A stretch of DNA of 64,000 nucleotides from Flavobacterium oreochromis (lineage in GTDB: Bacteria > Bacteroidota > Bacteroidia > Flavobacteriales > Flavobacteriaceae), in contig NZ_CP067377.1 in assembly GCF_019565455.1 (NCBI RefSeq), positions 2,920,001 to 2,984,000 on the forward strand, given 5' to 3'. Below the pieces are notes generated by a model that worked only from the letters and a program-made list of their open reading frames with translations, was not told where the DNA came from and ran no database searches. Shown here one piece after another: positions 28,625 through 39,299 of the stretch. The position numbers were made by a program, and so were the translations under genes. Position 1 is the stretch's first letter. The number at the start of each line of letters is the position of its first letter.

Positions 28625-31454
28625 CTAAGATAATTCTTTTTTCAAAAATTGGGCAGTATAACTTTTTTTATTTTTAATTATTTCTTCAGGGGTTCCTTTT
28701 GCTATGATCTCACCGCCTCCTTTTCCTCCTTCATATCCTACATCTATAATATAATCTGCTAGTTTTATTACATCTAGATTGTGTTCTATTATTAAAACAG
28801 TATTCCCTTTCTCTACTAATTTATGAATTACATCCATTAATACACGGATATCTTCAAAATGTAACCCTGTTGTAGGTTCATCCATTATATAAAAAGTATT
28901 ACCTGTATCTTTTTAGAAAGCTCTGTAGCTAATTTAATTCGTTGTGCTTCGCCTCCAGAAAGGGTAGTACTTTGTTGGCCTAAAGTGATATATCCTAACC
29001 CAACATCTTGAATGGTTTTTATTTTTCTATAGATTTTAGGGATATTTTCAAAAAAATCTACACCTTCATCTACAGTCATATCTAGTACATCTGAAATAGA
29101 TTTTCCTTTATAACGAATTTCTAAAGTTTCTCTATTAAAACGTTTTCCTTGGCAGGTTTCGCACTCTACATATACATCAGGTAAAAAACTCATTTCAATA
29201 GTACGAACTCCACTTCCCTCACAAGTTTCGCAACGTCCACCTGTTACATTAAAACTAAAACGTCCAGGTTTATATCCTCTGATTTGTGCTTCTGGTGTTT
29301 GTGTAAATAAGGATCGAATTTCTGAAAATACATCAGTGTAAGTAGCAGGATTTGATCTAGGAGTACGACCTATAGGGCTTTGATCTATGTCAATAACTTT
29401 ATCTATATGTTCTAAGCCTTCAATTTTTTTATATGGTTGAGGTTTTTTTACTGCATTAAAAAAATGTTGATTCAGAATAGGGTAAAGGGTTTCGTTGATT
29501 AAAGTTGATTTTCCAGATCCTGAAACTCCTGTTACACAAATTAATTTACCTAAAGGGAATTCCACAGAAACATTTTTTAAATTATTTCCAGTTGCCCCTG
29601 TAAGTTTTATTTTTTTCCATTTCCTTCTCGTCGTCTTGAGGGAATTTCTATTTTCATTTTACCGCTCATGAATTGTGCGGTAATAGTGTTTTCTTTTAGT
29701 AAATTTTGTGGTGTTCCTTGGCTTATGATTTGTCCTCCGTATCGTCCTGCTTTAGGACCTATGTCAATCACGTGATCCGCTCTTTCAATCATGTCTTTGT
29801 CGTGTTCTACAACTAAAACAGAGTTGCCTATATCTCGTAATTGTTCTAATGAACGGATTAGTTTTTCATTGTCTCTTTGATGTAGGCCAATGCTTGGCTC
29901 GTCTAGAATATATAATACGCCAACTAACTGAGATCCTATTTGTGTGGCTAAACGTATGCGTTGTGCCTCACCTCCTGAAAGTGATTTTGAGCTTCTGTCA
30001 AGGGAAAGATAATTTAAGCCAACGTCTACTAAAAATTGTAAGCGAGTCTTTATTTCTTTAATAATTTCAGAAGCAATTACTTTTTGTTTGTCTGTTAAAT
30101 CTTTTTCTAAGTTGTTAAACCATTCGCTTAAATCAGATATGTCAGTACTAGATAGGTCTTGAATATTCCTATTATTTATTTTAAAATAGAGAGCTTCTTT
30201 TTTTAAGCGAGAACCATGACATTCTGGGCAGTTTACTTCGTCCATAAAATCTTTAGCCCAGCGTTTTATAGAAGTAGATTCTGTTTCGTCATGTTGATTT
30301 TTAATAAAATTAGCAATTCCTTCAAATTCAATTTTATATTCTTTAGTTACTCCTGCTGTTTTTGATGTAATAGCAAATTTCTCATTTCCGCCATTTAAAA
30401 TCATATCCATTGCTTCAGAAGGAATTTTTTCAATAGGATCAGTTAATTTAAAACCAAATTTTTCACCAATGGTCTCTAATTGTTTAAAAATCCAAGATGA
30501 TTTATATTCGCCTATTGCTATAATTCCTCCACTTTTAATTGAAAGTTTTGGGTCTGGAATGATTTTTTTTAGATTAATTTCATTTACAGTTCCTAATCCG
30601 TTGCATTTTTCGCAAGCACCTTTTGGGGAATTGAAAGAAAATAAATTAGGTTCTGGATTTTGATAGGATATTCCAGTTGAAGGACACATTAAGTTTCGAC
30701 TAAAATATCTAATTTCTCCTGAATCTTGGTCTAAAATAATCAAGACATTTTCTCCATGATGCATAGCGGTTTTTATACTTTCCATTAATCGTTTTTCGCT
30801 ATCAGAAGAAGTGTTAATGGCTAATCTATCAATAACAATTTCAATATCATGGGTTTTGTAACGATCTAGTTTCATTCCTGCCACAATATCTTGAACCTTT
30901 CCGTTAACACGTACTTTTAAGAAGCCTTGTTTTGCTATTTGTTGGAATAATTCTGCATAATGACCTTTACGAGCGCGAATAATGGGAGCTAGAATATTAA
31001 TTCTTTTTTCATTAAAATTTTCGAAAATCAAATCTTTAATTTGCTCATCAGAGTAAGAAACCATTTTTTCTCCAGTATTATAACTGTAAGCGTCGCCAGC
31101 ACGAGCAAATAGCAAACGTAAGAAATCGTATATTTCAGTAATGGTTCCTACTGTAGAACGTGGGCTTTTGCTTGTTGTTTTTTGTTCGATTGCAATTACA
31201 GGAGAAAGACCATCTATTTTGTCTACATCAGGTCGTTCTAATCCTCCTAAAAATTGACGAGCATAAGCAGAAAAGGTTTCAACATAACGACGTTGTCCTT
31301 CAGCGTAAATTGTGTCAAATGCTAGTGATGATTTTCCTGAACCTGATAAACCAGTGATAACAACTAATTTTTCGCGTGGTATGGTAACATCTATATTTTT
31401 TAGATTATGCGCTCGAGCGCCTATGATTTCAATTGTTTCCTCTGTATGTTGCAT
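28625..31454 (-). CDS. uvrA: Excinuclease ABC subunit A (two frame breaks)
   Basis: The damage-recognition ATPase of nucleotide excision repair, about 943 residues after correction. It has two ABC modules with Walker [17 protein letters not shown] and [16 protein letters not shown], signatures [13 protein letters not shown] and [13 protein letters not shown], zinc fingers ([39 protein letters not shown]) and Walker [13 protein letters not shown] and [11 protein letters not shown]. The breaks are in A runs near 29610-29617 (REGNGKK, continuing [14 protein letters not shown]) and near 28909-28914 (TELSKK, continuing [12 protein letters not shown]). The ATG at 31454 is chosen because the -7 box at 31472-31479 overlaps the alternative start. 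Confidence 0.95.
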
Positions 31455-31471
31455 AAATTTTAAGCAAAACA

Positions 31472-31479
31472 CAAAGGTA
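31472..31479 (-). promoter_or_regulatory. -7 promoter box of uvrA
   Basis: On the minus strand the sequence is TACCTTTG, an exact TAnnTTTG match, 18 bp before the uvrA ATG. Confidence 0.55.
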
Positions 31480-31571
31480 ATTCTTTTGGGTTAAATACAT
31501 GTTGTAATGTATTTTTAAAATTTGTTAAAGATTCGTTATCTATTAAGTTGCTAGATAATAGGTTTGAAATA

Positions 31572-31598
31572 AAAAAGCCCAAACTTAGTTTGAGCTTT
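31572..31598 (-). terminator. Probable original terminator of the tRNA-Arg gene, now at the left end of the element
   Basis: AAAGCCCAAAC and GTTTGAGCTTT form a stem with one mismatch. Read on the minus strand it directly follows the 14-bp tRNA 3'-end remnant and ends in a T run. It fits the pre-integration terminator of tRNA-Arg displaced by the element. Confidence 0.55.
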
Positions 31599-31612
31599 GT
31601 GACCTCGACAGG
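31599..31612. repeat. Left attachment repeat (tRNA-Arg 3'-end remnant)
   Basis: GTGACCTCGACAGG is identical to 46878-46891, which is the 3' end (acceptor and T-arm) of the intact minus-strand tRNA-Arg gene. The match to the tRNA ends right after it. This is the signature left by site-specific integration into a tRNA gene. Confidence 0.75.
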
Positions 31613-31675
31613 GTCGTAACTTTAAGCCTTCACTCCACAAATTTACTACATTTTTACAAATTGTAAATTATTCAA

Positions 31676-31693
31676 GGGGAATAATTAGGGGAA
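31676..31693. repeat. Left copy of 18-bp end repeat
   Basis: GGGGAATAATTAGGGGAA, identical and in the same orientation as 46757-46774. Its place about 64 bp inside the attachment repeat suggests an integrase arm site. Alternatively it is a second recombination core. Confidence 0.6.
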
Positions 31694-31731
31694 AACTCAT
31701 TAAAACTAATTTTTTGCTTTACTTTATTTAA

Positions 31732-32094
31732 TTAAAAAATATTGGCACGGATTCTTTTTACTTTTTCATATCTCTCTTGATGGACATTTTCTATAAAATC
31801 AAAAATTTTCATTTGCCAATTTCTATCGTGAAAAGGAGCTATAAAAATAATAGGGATATTATTTTTTTGATAAATTAAACTTCTTCTTTCGTAATCTGGT
31901 AAATGAGGATTTCCCATAACTTCGATATAAATACCTAATTCAGGTAAATAAAAATCAGGTGCAAAAATTCTAGGTCTATTTGCATTATCAGATAAGAATA
32001 CTGGTTGCTCATAAATCCAAAATACACGCATTTGTTTTAAATAATCACAAACCAATAATTCGGCTTCTGACATATCATCATAAACTTGATACAT
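31732..32094 (-). CDS. Small PD-(D/E)XK-like nuclease
   Basis: A 120-residue protein. RIFAPDFYLPELGIYIEVMG (about residues 42-61) gives the D...E-x-V core seen in small endonucleases related to Vsr and DUF559-type proteins. RRSLIYQKNNIPIIFIAPF then matches the following strand and helix. The Lys of the canonical motif is replaced (EVM), so activity is uncertain. It is the last gene of the restriction-like operon, 14 bp after the FokI-like gene. This assignment comes from motif pattern only. Confidence 0.55.
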   Translation of the reverse strand: MYQVYDDMSEAELLVCDYLKQMRVFWIYEQPVFLSDNANRPRIFAPDFYLPELGIYIEVMGNPHLPDYERRSLIYQKNNIPIIFIAPFHDRNWQMKIFDFIENVHQERYEKVKRIRANIF

Positions 32095-32108
32095 AAATTT
32101 TATTTTAA

Positions 32109-33455
32109 TTATACATCATCAAATTCTTCAATTATATTTTTAGCTTCTATTGGATTTCCAAGACTTACTAAAGTTTCAATTATTGTAGCTGGTGGAATTC
32201 TATCTTTTGTTTTGAAAGCTAATAAATATAATAAGGCTTCTGATGATAATAGAATAAATCTTTTAATATCTGTGTTCCAAGTAATTTCATTAATAAAACT
32301 ATCAAAGTTAGATTTGAACGAATTACTAACTATTATAAATCCAATTTTTTTATAACCCTCTTTTTGTAGTTTTGGACAATAATGGTTTATGTATTCTTTT
32401 ATAGCTCTATCATCAATTCCTAAACTGTAGCCATTAGAATAGGCTTTAGCATCTACAAGAAAAGCCGTATTTTCTTCTCTATGTCTTAATATTGCATCAG
32501 GATTTCTACCGCTTCCTTGTCCTAAAGTTTCTACTTCAAAATCTAATTGTTTAAATATTTCAGCAACCAACTTTTCGTAGGCACTTCCTTTTGAAGATGC
32601 TGATTTATCAGTTTCACTTCCTAATTCAACTAGTTTTGCCACTTTAGGTATTAAATAATCTGACAACTCAAAAGAAGCATTTATAGCGATTATTTTTTCT
32701 TTTTCTATCTCTACCTCCATAATAGGTTTGTTTTCCTTTTTAGTTGATGTAGAAATAGGTTTATTTGGGTTTCCTTTAAAATTCCAAAAAGCGTGTTCGG
32801 CATCCCAATTCGATTTTTCTTTACCTGTATAAGTCTTTAGAACATCTTTTATTTCCTCATTTAAAGCATAAAAATATCTGTATGCTTCAACTTGATTTTC
32901 GTTTTCTTTCCAAAGCCCCAATTCTGTATAAGCATTAATCAAAGAAGTATAAAGAATTGGATATTTACTTTCATCTTGTATTTGCCAAAAATAGGATAGA
33001 AAATAAGATACAGAGCCTGGATTTGGGACTTTTCTTTTATCTTTCGCTTTATTGTAAATTAAAGAACAATGTTTTTCTAATACTTCTATTTTAGACAATG
33101 CATTTTCTAAAGTTTTTGGAATAGATATACATTCTTTCAAAAGAGTTGTCAAACTTTCAATATTCGATTCGTTATTTTTTACTAACTGATTAAAAAACAT
33201 TTGCCCTTTTGTAGCTGTAAACCCCCAAAGATTATTTCTTTTATTATAGCTATCTACATTAGTTTTAAACTCATAAATATTAGAATTTCCATTTTGAAAA
33301 TCTTCAATAAATTTTTTAAGTTCTATAATAGCTAAACGTCTTGCATCATCAATATTAACTAACTCATTACCCTTTGTATCAATAACAGTACGATTAGTTT
33401 TTATATAATCATCCCAAATAGTTTGTATTTGTTGTATTTTATCTTTAATTATCAT
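32109..33455 (-). CDS. Restriction endonuclease-like protein with a FokI-cleavage-type C-terminal domain
   Basis: A 448-residue protein. Residues from about 280 resemble the FokI cleavage domain: GSGRNPDAILRHREENTAFL, then VDAKAYSNGYSLGIDDRAIK, where FokI has PDGAI followed by VDTKAYSGGYNLPI. The D...DxK catalytic set (Asp in NPDAI, Asp and Lys in VDAK) is intact, and IGFIIVSNSFKSNFDSFIN and LLSSEALLYLL follow FokI order. The N-terminal 270 residues (NLWGFTATKGQMFFNQLV; GSVSYFLSYFWQIQ) do not look like the FokI recognition domain and are of unknown role. The frame is intact. It lies 25 bp after the OLD-type ATPase gene and probably works with it. Confidence 0.7.
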   Translation of the reverse strand: MIIKDKIQQIQTIWDDYIKTNRTVIDTKGNELVNIDDARRLAIIELKKFIEDFQNGNSNIYEFKTNVDSYNKRNNLWGFTATKGQMFFNQLVKNNESNIESLTTLLKECISIPKTLENALSKIEVLEKHCSLIYNKAKDKRKVPNPGSVSYFLSYFWQIQDESKYPILYTSLINAYTELGLWKENENQVEAYRYFYALNEEIKDVLKTYTGKEKSNWDAEHAFWNFKGNPNKPISTSTKKENKPIMEVEIEKEKIIAINASFELSDYLIPKVAKLVELGSETDKSASSKGSAYEKLVAEIFKQLDFEVETLGQGSGRNPDAILRHREENTAFLVDAKAYSNGYSLGIDDRAIKEYINHYCPKLQKEGYKKIGFIIVSNSFKSNFDSFINEITWNTDIKRFILLSSEALLYLLAFKTKDRIPPATIIETLVSLGNPIEAKNIIEEFDDV

Positions 33456-33480
33456 TCTTTTATTATTTTAAAGCCAAATT

Positions 33481-35231
33481 TTAATTTTCTTCATTATGAA
33501 AAATTTCTTGTTTACTAATTATACTTTTAAGTTTATCTAATAATGTTTGAAATCCTTCAAGGTCTTGAACGATGTATGAATTAATCGACCTGCTCAACTC
33601 ATCTTTAATTTTTTGTTTTAAATCTTTAGGGAAATTATTAAATGCTCCATTTGCTGATGTAATTAAATTACTAGCAATATCAGTTTTTTTATTATTAGGA
33701 AAATAATCTTCAATTAAAAAATCATCTCCATTATGTGTTACTGTTTTAGGCAACATTAAATAAAAACAATTATTCTTTCTATAAGTATTTTCATTGGCTT
33801 TTCCACGTGAGAATCTTATACAAGATTTCATTCCATCTTTCCCCGCATCATCTCTATCAAATAGAATTATAATTTCTTTATTTTGCGGAATACTTTTTAA
33901 TAATTCATCAAGAAAACTTTTTGCATTAGCTGCACCTCCAAAATGTAATATATCAATATCTAAATTGTTTCTTTCGCCTAAAATATCAATTGCCTTATTA
34001 ATATAATCTACATCTCCTTTGCCTTCTACAAGTAGTAAAGGCTTTTTTGAGCCAATCGCTAATGTTGCATCAATAAAAGAAAATTCATTATCGGTAATAT
34101 GTTCAATATTTCTTATTGTATCAGTATCGATAACTTCTACACTGGCATTATTGTTATTTACAATGAAAACATTTTCTTCTTCTAATTCTTTTATTAGTTT
34201 AGGTGAATGAGTAGTTAAAACTGTAAAATGATTTTTATTTTCAATAAGATTTTTTATTTCTATTTTTCTACTGATATGAAGTGAAACATCAGGTTCGTCA
34301 TATAATACGATAGAATTATTATCAGCTAAAACAGAAGAAATACATTTTATCAATAATAATTTTTTTCTCCCTCACTTAATTTGCGAACATCTTTGTTATT
34401 GAACTCAATATTTATTCTTTTTATAATTTTCTTATTTTTTGGCATTGTTGCTAAAAACAAGAAATCAAATAATTTTCTACACCATTCATTATTATGATTT
34501 TCGTTTTGTAGATTTCCAAGGTCGATACTTGAAATTTGTGATACTTTTAATTTTAAATTAGCATCTAATTCTTGTTCATTTTTGATCCTATCAGTAAACT
34601 GTGGAATAGTTAATTCACTAGTATTACTAATTGAGTATTTTTCTTTGCGAGTATCATAATCATCAAAAAAATCAAACGATATATCAATATCTTGTAAATC
34701 GTTTATTCCCAATAAATTTTTTATGTAATCAATACTTTGTTCATGACATAATAAAGTCAAAAGCGCACTTTCCCAAGAATATTTGTTGATATAAATAAAT
34801 CGTAATCTCTGATCTAAATAGTTCAGTTTTATTTTATTGAAATATTGTAAATATGGTTTAGAAAAAATATCTTCCCAAAGTCGTAATTCTTCACCACTAT
34901 AACACGCAATAACTTGACTTGGTAAATATTGTTTTGTGCTTTTTTGTCTTAGTCTATTATTTACAAAAATTTGGTTGTTTTGTAATCGAATTATATTACC
35001 ATCTTTTTCATATTCTAATAAAAATTCAAAACCTCCAACAGTAGCAATATTAGGAATTGGTTGCTTGTAATAATAACTATGGATAATCTTACTAATAGCT
35101 TCTAGTATATTACTTTTACCAGAACCATTTAAACCTATTAAAGCAACGTAATTACTACAATTTTCAAAATTAAAAACTGTGTTTGCCCCTAAATTTTTAT
35201 ATCCATTTACTGATAGCCTTAATAATTTCAT
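33481..35231 (-). CDS. OLD-family ATPase with C-terminal TOPRIM nuclease domain (one frame break)
   Basis: About 583 residues. The ABC-type ATPase has Walker A LIGLNGSGKSNILEAISK near residue 33, signature RKLSEGEK near 285, Walker B SIVLYDEPDVSLH and the switch His in TTHSPKLI. A TOPRIM domain follows, with LLLVEGKGDVDYI and IILFDRDDAGKDGM supplying its Glu and DxD. The frame breaks at GEKNYY; one more A in the run at 34361-34367 gives GEKKLLLIKCISSVL. OLD proteins are ATP-regulated nucleases, as in phage P2 Old and the Gabija subunit GajA. Gene order places it after the specificity subunit (9 bp) and before the FokI-like gene. Confidence 0.8.
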
Positions 35232-35240
35232 ATAACCTTT

Positions 35241-36572
35241 TTAATTGAAAATAGCGTTTTCAAAATTAATAATAGCTTCTTTTCTCAAAGCTTCCGCATT
35301 TTGTAAATTTTGGTTTTGCTTATTTTTAATGATGTTGTATTCTTCAATAATTTTTAATTGAATGTCCATCGGAGGAATTACAACAGGATAATTTTTAATC
35401 ATATCCGCATTCAAGTTTGGTTGATTATTACCAGTTGCAAGTTCTCTCATTCTTTCATACTCATTCATAAGGTAAATCCAAAGGTAGTCTGTAATTACAA
35501 TTTCATTGTTTATATTAAATAATACCGCACAAGCTTGATTTGTTGTCGCATCTATGCCTAGTTTTGCTGTTCGTCCTCTTGTTTTTCCCTGACCATACAT
35601 TGCGATTATTAGACTTCCTTTAGGGTATAATTTTGCACTACTATTTTTAATTGCTTCCGATGTAATTTTCTCTTCTGTATCAAAAATAACGTCATCCAAT
35701 ACCTCTCCTGTTTTTATCCAAGGAATATTACCATTATAATAACTTTTGTTATTTCGAGATGGAGTTCCGCCACTACTAACGCTACAAATTTCAATAACTT
35801 TTACGGTTTTGAATTTACCGTTATATTTTGTGTGAGATTTAAAAATTTGGTCTAATCCCCATTTCTCAATTAACTTAAAATCAACAAAATTTAATTTACC
35901 AACATTAGATTCAATTTTAATATTAGAAATACCTAACTGGTAATCTAATTCATTTTTTAAATTTTTAGCTTCATTTTCTAAATGCTCGGCAATTTGTTTC
36001 TTGTTTTGGTAGTCCTCAACTAATTTTTTTTGTTCTTCTATACTAGGAAGAGGAATTGTTACACTTAAAAATTCTTCAATCTTTACTCTAGCTTTACCTA
36101 CCCCAACTTTTAAAGAATCAAGTTGTTTTTTGAAATAACTACTTCTTAGTAATAGTATTAAAAAATCAGCATTAATTATATTGTCATTAAATATAAAGCA
36201 AGGATATTCATTACTTACAACAAAAGGTTTTAAATCATTGTAATATATGCAACCGTGTCTAACATTTATTTTTGAATAAATAATTGAATTTTTCGGGACT
36301 TCAAATAAATTTCCTTTGTAGTTCTTTATTTCATCAAACTCTCTCAAAAATAAATTACCTCCAAAATCAATTTTTGAAATAATTTGATACTGATTTTTTT
36401 CTACCTCTTTACGGCTTACTGGTTTTCTATGGATTTTTAATATTTCCGATAATTTTACAGAATTTTCAAATTCAAGTTTACTTTCAAATATATTTTTTTT
36501 TACATCCCAAGTTATTAAAGAATGAAAATCGAAAAAATTCAAATATTTATATTTATTGATATTATTCATCAT
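35241..36572 (-). CDS. Restriction-modification specificity subunit (HsdS-like)
   Basis: A 443-residue protein with two target-recognition domains, each followed by a helical spacer. The first ends VTIPLPSIEEQKKLVEDY. The second has VKVIEICSVSSGGTPSRNNK, SLIIAMYGQGKTRGRTAKLG and TTNQACAVLF, ending PVVIPPMDIQLKIIEEY. The duplicated layout predicts a bipartite target sequence. It overlaps the methyltransferase stop by 11 bp. The frame is intact. With the upstream methyltransferase it should form the DNA-recognition and modification complex. Confidence 0.88.
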   Translation of the reverse strand: MMNNINKYKYLNFFDFHSLITWDVKKNIFESKLEFENSVKLSEILKIHRKPVSRKEVEKNQYQIISKIDFGGNLFLREFDEIKNYKGNLFEVPKNSIIYSKINVRHGCIYYNDLKPFVVSNEYPCFIFNDNIINADFLILLLRSSYFKKQLDSLKVGVGKARVKIEEFLSVTIPLPSIEEQKKLVEDYQNKKQIAEHLENEAKNLKNELDYQLGISNIKIESNVGKLNFVDFKLIEKWGLDQIFKSHTKYNGKFKTVKVIEICSVSSGGTPSRNNKSYYNGNIPWIKTGEVLDDVIFDTEEKITSEAIKNSSAKLYPKGSLIIAMYGQGKTRGRTAKLGIDATTNQACAVLFNINNEIVITDYLWIYLMNEYERMRELATGNNQPNLNADMIKNYPVVIPPMDIQLKIIEEYNIIKNKQNQNLQNAEALRKEAIINFENAIFN

Positions 36573-38863
36573 AAAAAACTTCTTCTATACTGTTACCATT
36601 CTCGTCTTTTCGGATTCTTATGATTCTATCATTGATAATTTTATATTCAAAATTGAATGCTTTTCTAGTTTCCCACAACTGAACTTGTCTTCTATATTGG
36701 GTAAACTCATCTCTAAGATTTGGTAATTCATTATCAATTTTAGCACCTTTACTATCAATACCAGCTTTTGTAATTTCCGCTAATGGTACGGAATAATTAA
36801 ACCGTTCTTTAACTAATGCTTTAATCTCATTTTCTATTAGGTATTCAATTTCTTTTAATTGATTTTTAAGTGCCTTTTTCACTTCTGAATTAAGAGATTC
36901 TTTTCCACGAAAACCTAATTTCTCCTTTATGGAAGCAACTTCATTTTTATATTTATCATTTACTTCTGCATTTGCATTAAGATTTATTTTCTTCCATAAT
37001 TTTTCTTCTTCATCTGTAAATCTTTTTAAGAAAACTAAACTAGTTGTTACTGTTGCACCACTAGCAATAAATACATCTTGCGGTATAGAAGTAATCAAAA
37101 CCAATTTAGCTCTGCCTTCAAAATAATCTCTCGCTTTTTGTAGGTTAGAAGTATTTAAAACCCCCTCAGGTAGAACAACTGCTAATCGTCCACCTTTGCG
37201 AAGTAATCTAATACAACGCTCCATAAACATAATTTCTGTTAGTGTACTTATTTTACCAACATCATATTTATCTACAATTTTTTTCTTATCTTTAATATCC
37301 TTTTCTCTTGCATTGATAATTTTTTCATAGTTAGGATACATAGCTAACCAATCTTGATAATGAGGTTTACTTTTTAAGCTGTCTTCTTCGGTAATTTTCA
37401 ACTCTTTATCAACTCTAGCTCCAAAAGGTGGATTAGTTAAAATAACATCAAATCGTTCTTCAAATATTCCATTTACATCAAGTAAACCATCATTGTGATG
37501 AACTCCTCCATGACCATCACCGTGCATAATCATATTCATTTTAGAAACTCTCGCCATTCTAGGATTAGCATCAGTACCAAAAATACATTTATGAGATAAA
37601 TGATATAATCTACTTTTATCGTTGTCAAGATTTAATTCTTCGTTGAGTTGCTTGAAAATTTTATCAACTTTAGCTTCAACCTTTTCTTTTTCTTTATCAC
37701 TTGCTTTAAGATATTTTTCATCAAAGAATTGTTCTTTAATCTTTTCTTTTTGTAACTCAATATCTTTTTTTATGTTTTCACGGACATATTCAAAAGCATT
37801 TATTAAAAAACCACCTGAACCACTACATGGGTCACAAATTCGCTCTCCCTCTTGTGGGTCTATAACTTCGGTCATAAACTCTACAATGGTACGAGGTGTA
37901 AAAAACTGACCTAATTCTCCTCTAAAGGTTGTTCCTAAAAATTTCTCAAAAGCAATACCTTTTACATCATCAGAAGTTTTGGAAAGATTATAAACTTGTA
38001 ATTTTTCTACAATAGACAAAAAGCTTTCTTTTCTAATTCTGATGTTATCATTATCACTAAAAAGAGCATCTTTTTCATAATTTTTTTAGTTCTACGGAAA
38101 ATAATCTGCATGAAATCCGTATTCTTATCTACACCATCTAAATAAGGTCTTGTATGGAGATTATATTCGTTCTCTAAACGTTCAAATTCTTTTTTAGAAA
38201 AAATACTATCCTGATTATTTATATTTCTATTCTCACGTTCAAAAACAATTTTGGTAAATAGAATTTTACTAATTTCATCAAATGCAGCTTCGGGTGAAAG
38301 CTTATCATTATTACGGATTACATTATGACATTGATGTAATAGTTTAGCAAATTCATCTTTTTCAAATACCTTTTCATCTTGAAATAGTTTCTCTCTTTTT
38401 TATCATCTAACAATTCTTCGGCAGATGGTATTCTTGAAAGTTCCGTACCTAAATTTTTCGGTATTTTTTCTTTATGAACTTGAAAGCATCTCGTTTCTTT
38501 ACTATTATGAGTAATAAAAAAATCAGCACTTACCCAAGTTGCATAATTTAAACCTTGATAGTAATCGGCTGGTTGAATAGTTACATTATCAGATTTACAC
38601 TCAACAACAATTGAAGCTAATTCGTTATTATCTTTAGCTTCGGCAGTTTTCCAAATTACAATATCAGCACTAGCTCTTCCAGTACCTCGTTGGGAATTTG
38701 TTACTTTTAATTCTTGAGCCATTTGGTTATAATTATAACCCAATTCATCAATTAGATATTGAATAAATTTTTGGCGAATAATTTCTTCTGGTGTTGCTTC
38801 TAACCAAACATTATCTCCTTTTAATGGAGCTTTTATTTTATTATCTTTAATTTCAATTTCCAT
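36562..38863 (-). CDS. N6-adenine methyltransferase with N-terminal HsdR-type nuclease domain (two frame breaks)
   Basis: About 767 residues. The N-terminal 150 are an HSDR_N-like PD-(D/E)XK domain (EEIIRQKFIQYLIDELGYN, RASADIVIWK, ASIVVECKSDN) with D...ExK intact. From about residue 330 comes an N6 adenine methylase: RGELGQFFTPRTIVEF, motif I ICDPCSGSGGFLINAF and motif IV DVILTNPPFGARVD. Breaks in A runs near 38396-38401 (DDKKRE, continuing KLFQDEKVFEK) and 38083-38090 (RRTKK, continuing NYEKDALFSDN) are bridged. The nuclease-methylase fusion with a separate S subunit is the BcgI-like type IIB/IIG plan rather than type I. It is 9 bp after the XRE gene. Confidence 0.85.
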
Positions 38864-38872
38864 GAAAAGAAT

Positions 38873-39169
38873 TTATTTTTTTAATTGTTTTATATTGTTA
38901 GACACTTCTTTAAGTGCTTTATTAGCTAATTTTTCATCTTTTAAAACATCAAGTACCTGATCGGCTAACCAAACAGTCGTTAAATCATCAATACTAGTTT
39001 TTAAGATTTTAGCAAGAATGGGAATATATTCTTTTTTAGCCTTTCGTTCTCCTCTTTCAATTTTACTATACAAGGGAGTATCAATATTTAGAGCATTAGC
39101 TAAATGCTTCTGAAATAAATTATTTTTTACACGAAGTTCTTTTACTTTATTTCCAAACTGATTTGACAT
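38873..39169 (-). CDS. XRE-family controller-type regulator
   Basis: A 98-residue protein with an N-terminal helix-turn-helix (KVKELRVKNNLFQKHLANALNIDTPLYSKIERGER). It is first in the restriction-like operon, in the place held by C (controller) proteins that time expression of the restriction activity after the methylase. An inverted repeat TTGAC-TT-GTCAA lies 11 bp before its start and is a likely own operator. Similar half-sites occur in the CBASS promoter region. The frame is intact. Confidence 0.8.
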   Translation of the reverse strand: MSNQFGNKVKELRVKNNLFQKHLANALNIDTPLYSKIERGERKAKKEYIPILAKILKTSIDDLTTVWLADQVLDVLKDEKLANKALKEVSNNIKQLKK

Positions 39170-39179
39170 AGTACAAAAA

Positions 39180-39191
39180 TTGACTTGTCAA
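39180..39191. promoter_or_regulatory. Inverted repeat upstream of the XRE gene
   Basis: TTGACTTGTCAA has perfect 5-bp arms around TT, immediately upstream of the xre start. It shares the TTGTCA half-site with the cluster at 42004-42089. Confidence 0.5.
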
Positions 39192-39268
39192 ATATCGTTA
39201 AACAATTCCATTAAAACAAGACATGAAGTAGGACGTTTAGTATAATTCAATAAAAGCTTAAAATGAAA

Positions 39269-39299
39269 AGCCCCAAAAGGTGTTTAACCAAATGGGGCT
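39269..39299 (-). terminator. Terminator of the CBASS operon
   Basis: AGCCCCA (39269-39275) and TGGGGCT (39293-39299) form a 7-bp GC-rich stem followed on the minus strand by TTTTC. It lies in the roughly 320-bp gap between the CBASS operon end and the XRE gene; nothing else is seen in that gap. Confidence 0.65.

Noticed and set aside
36562..39169. Classical type I restriction system with hidden HsdR
   Set aside because: No helicase/translocase motifs occur in any frame of the operon. The HsdR-like domain is a short nuclease domain fused to the methylase.
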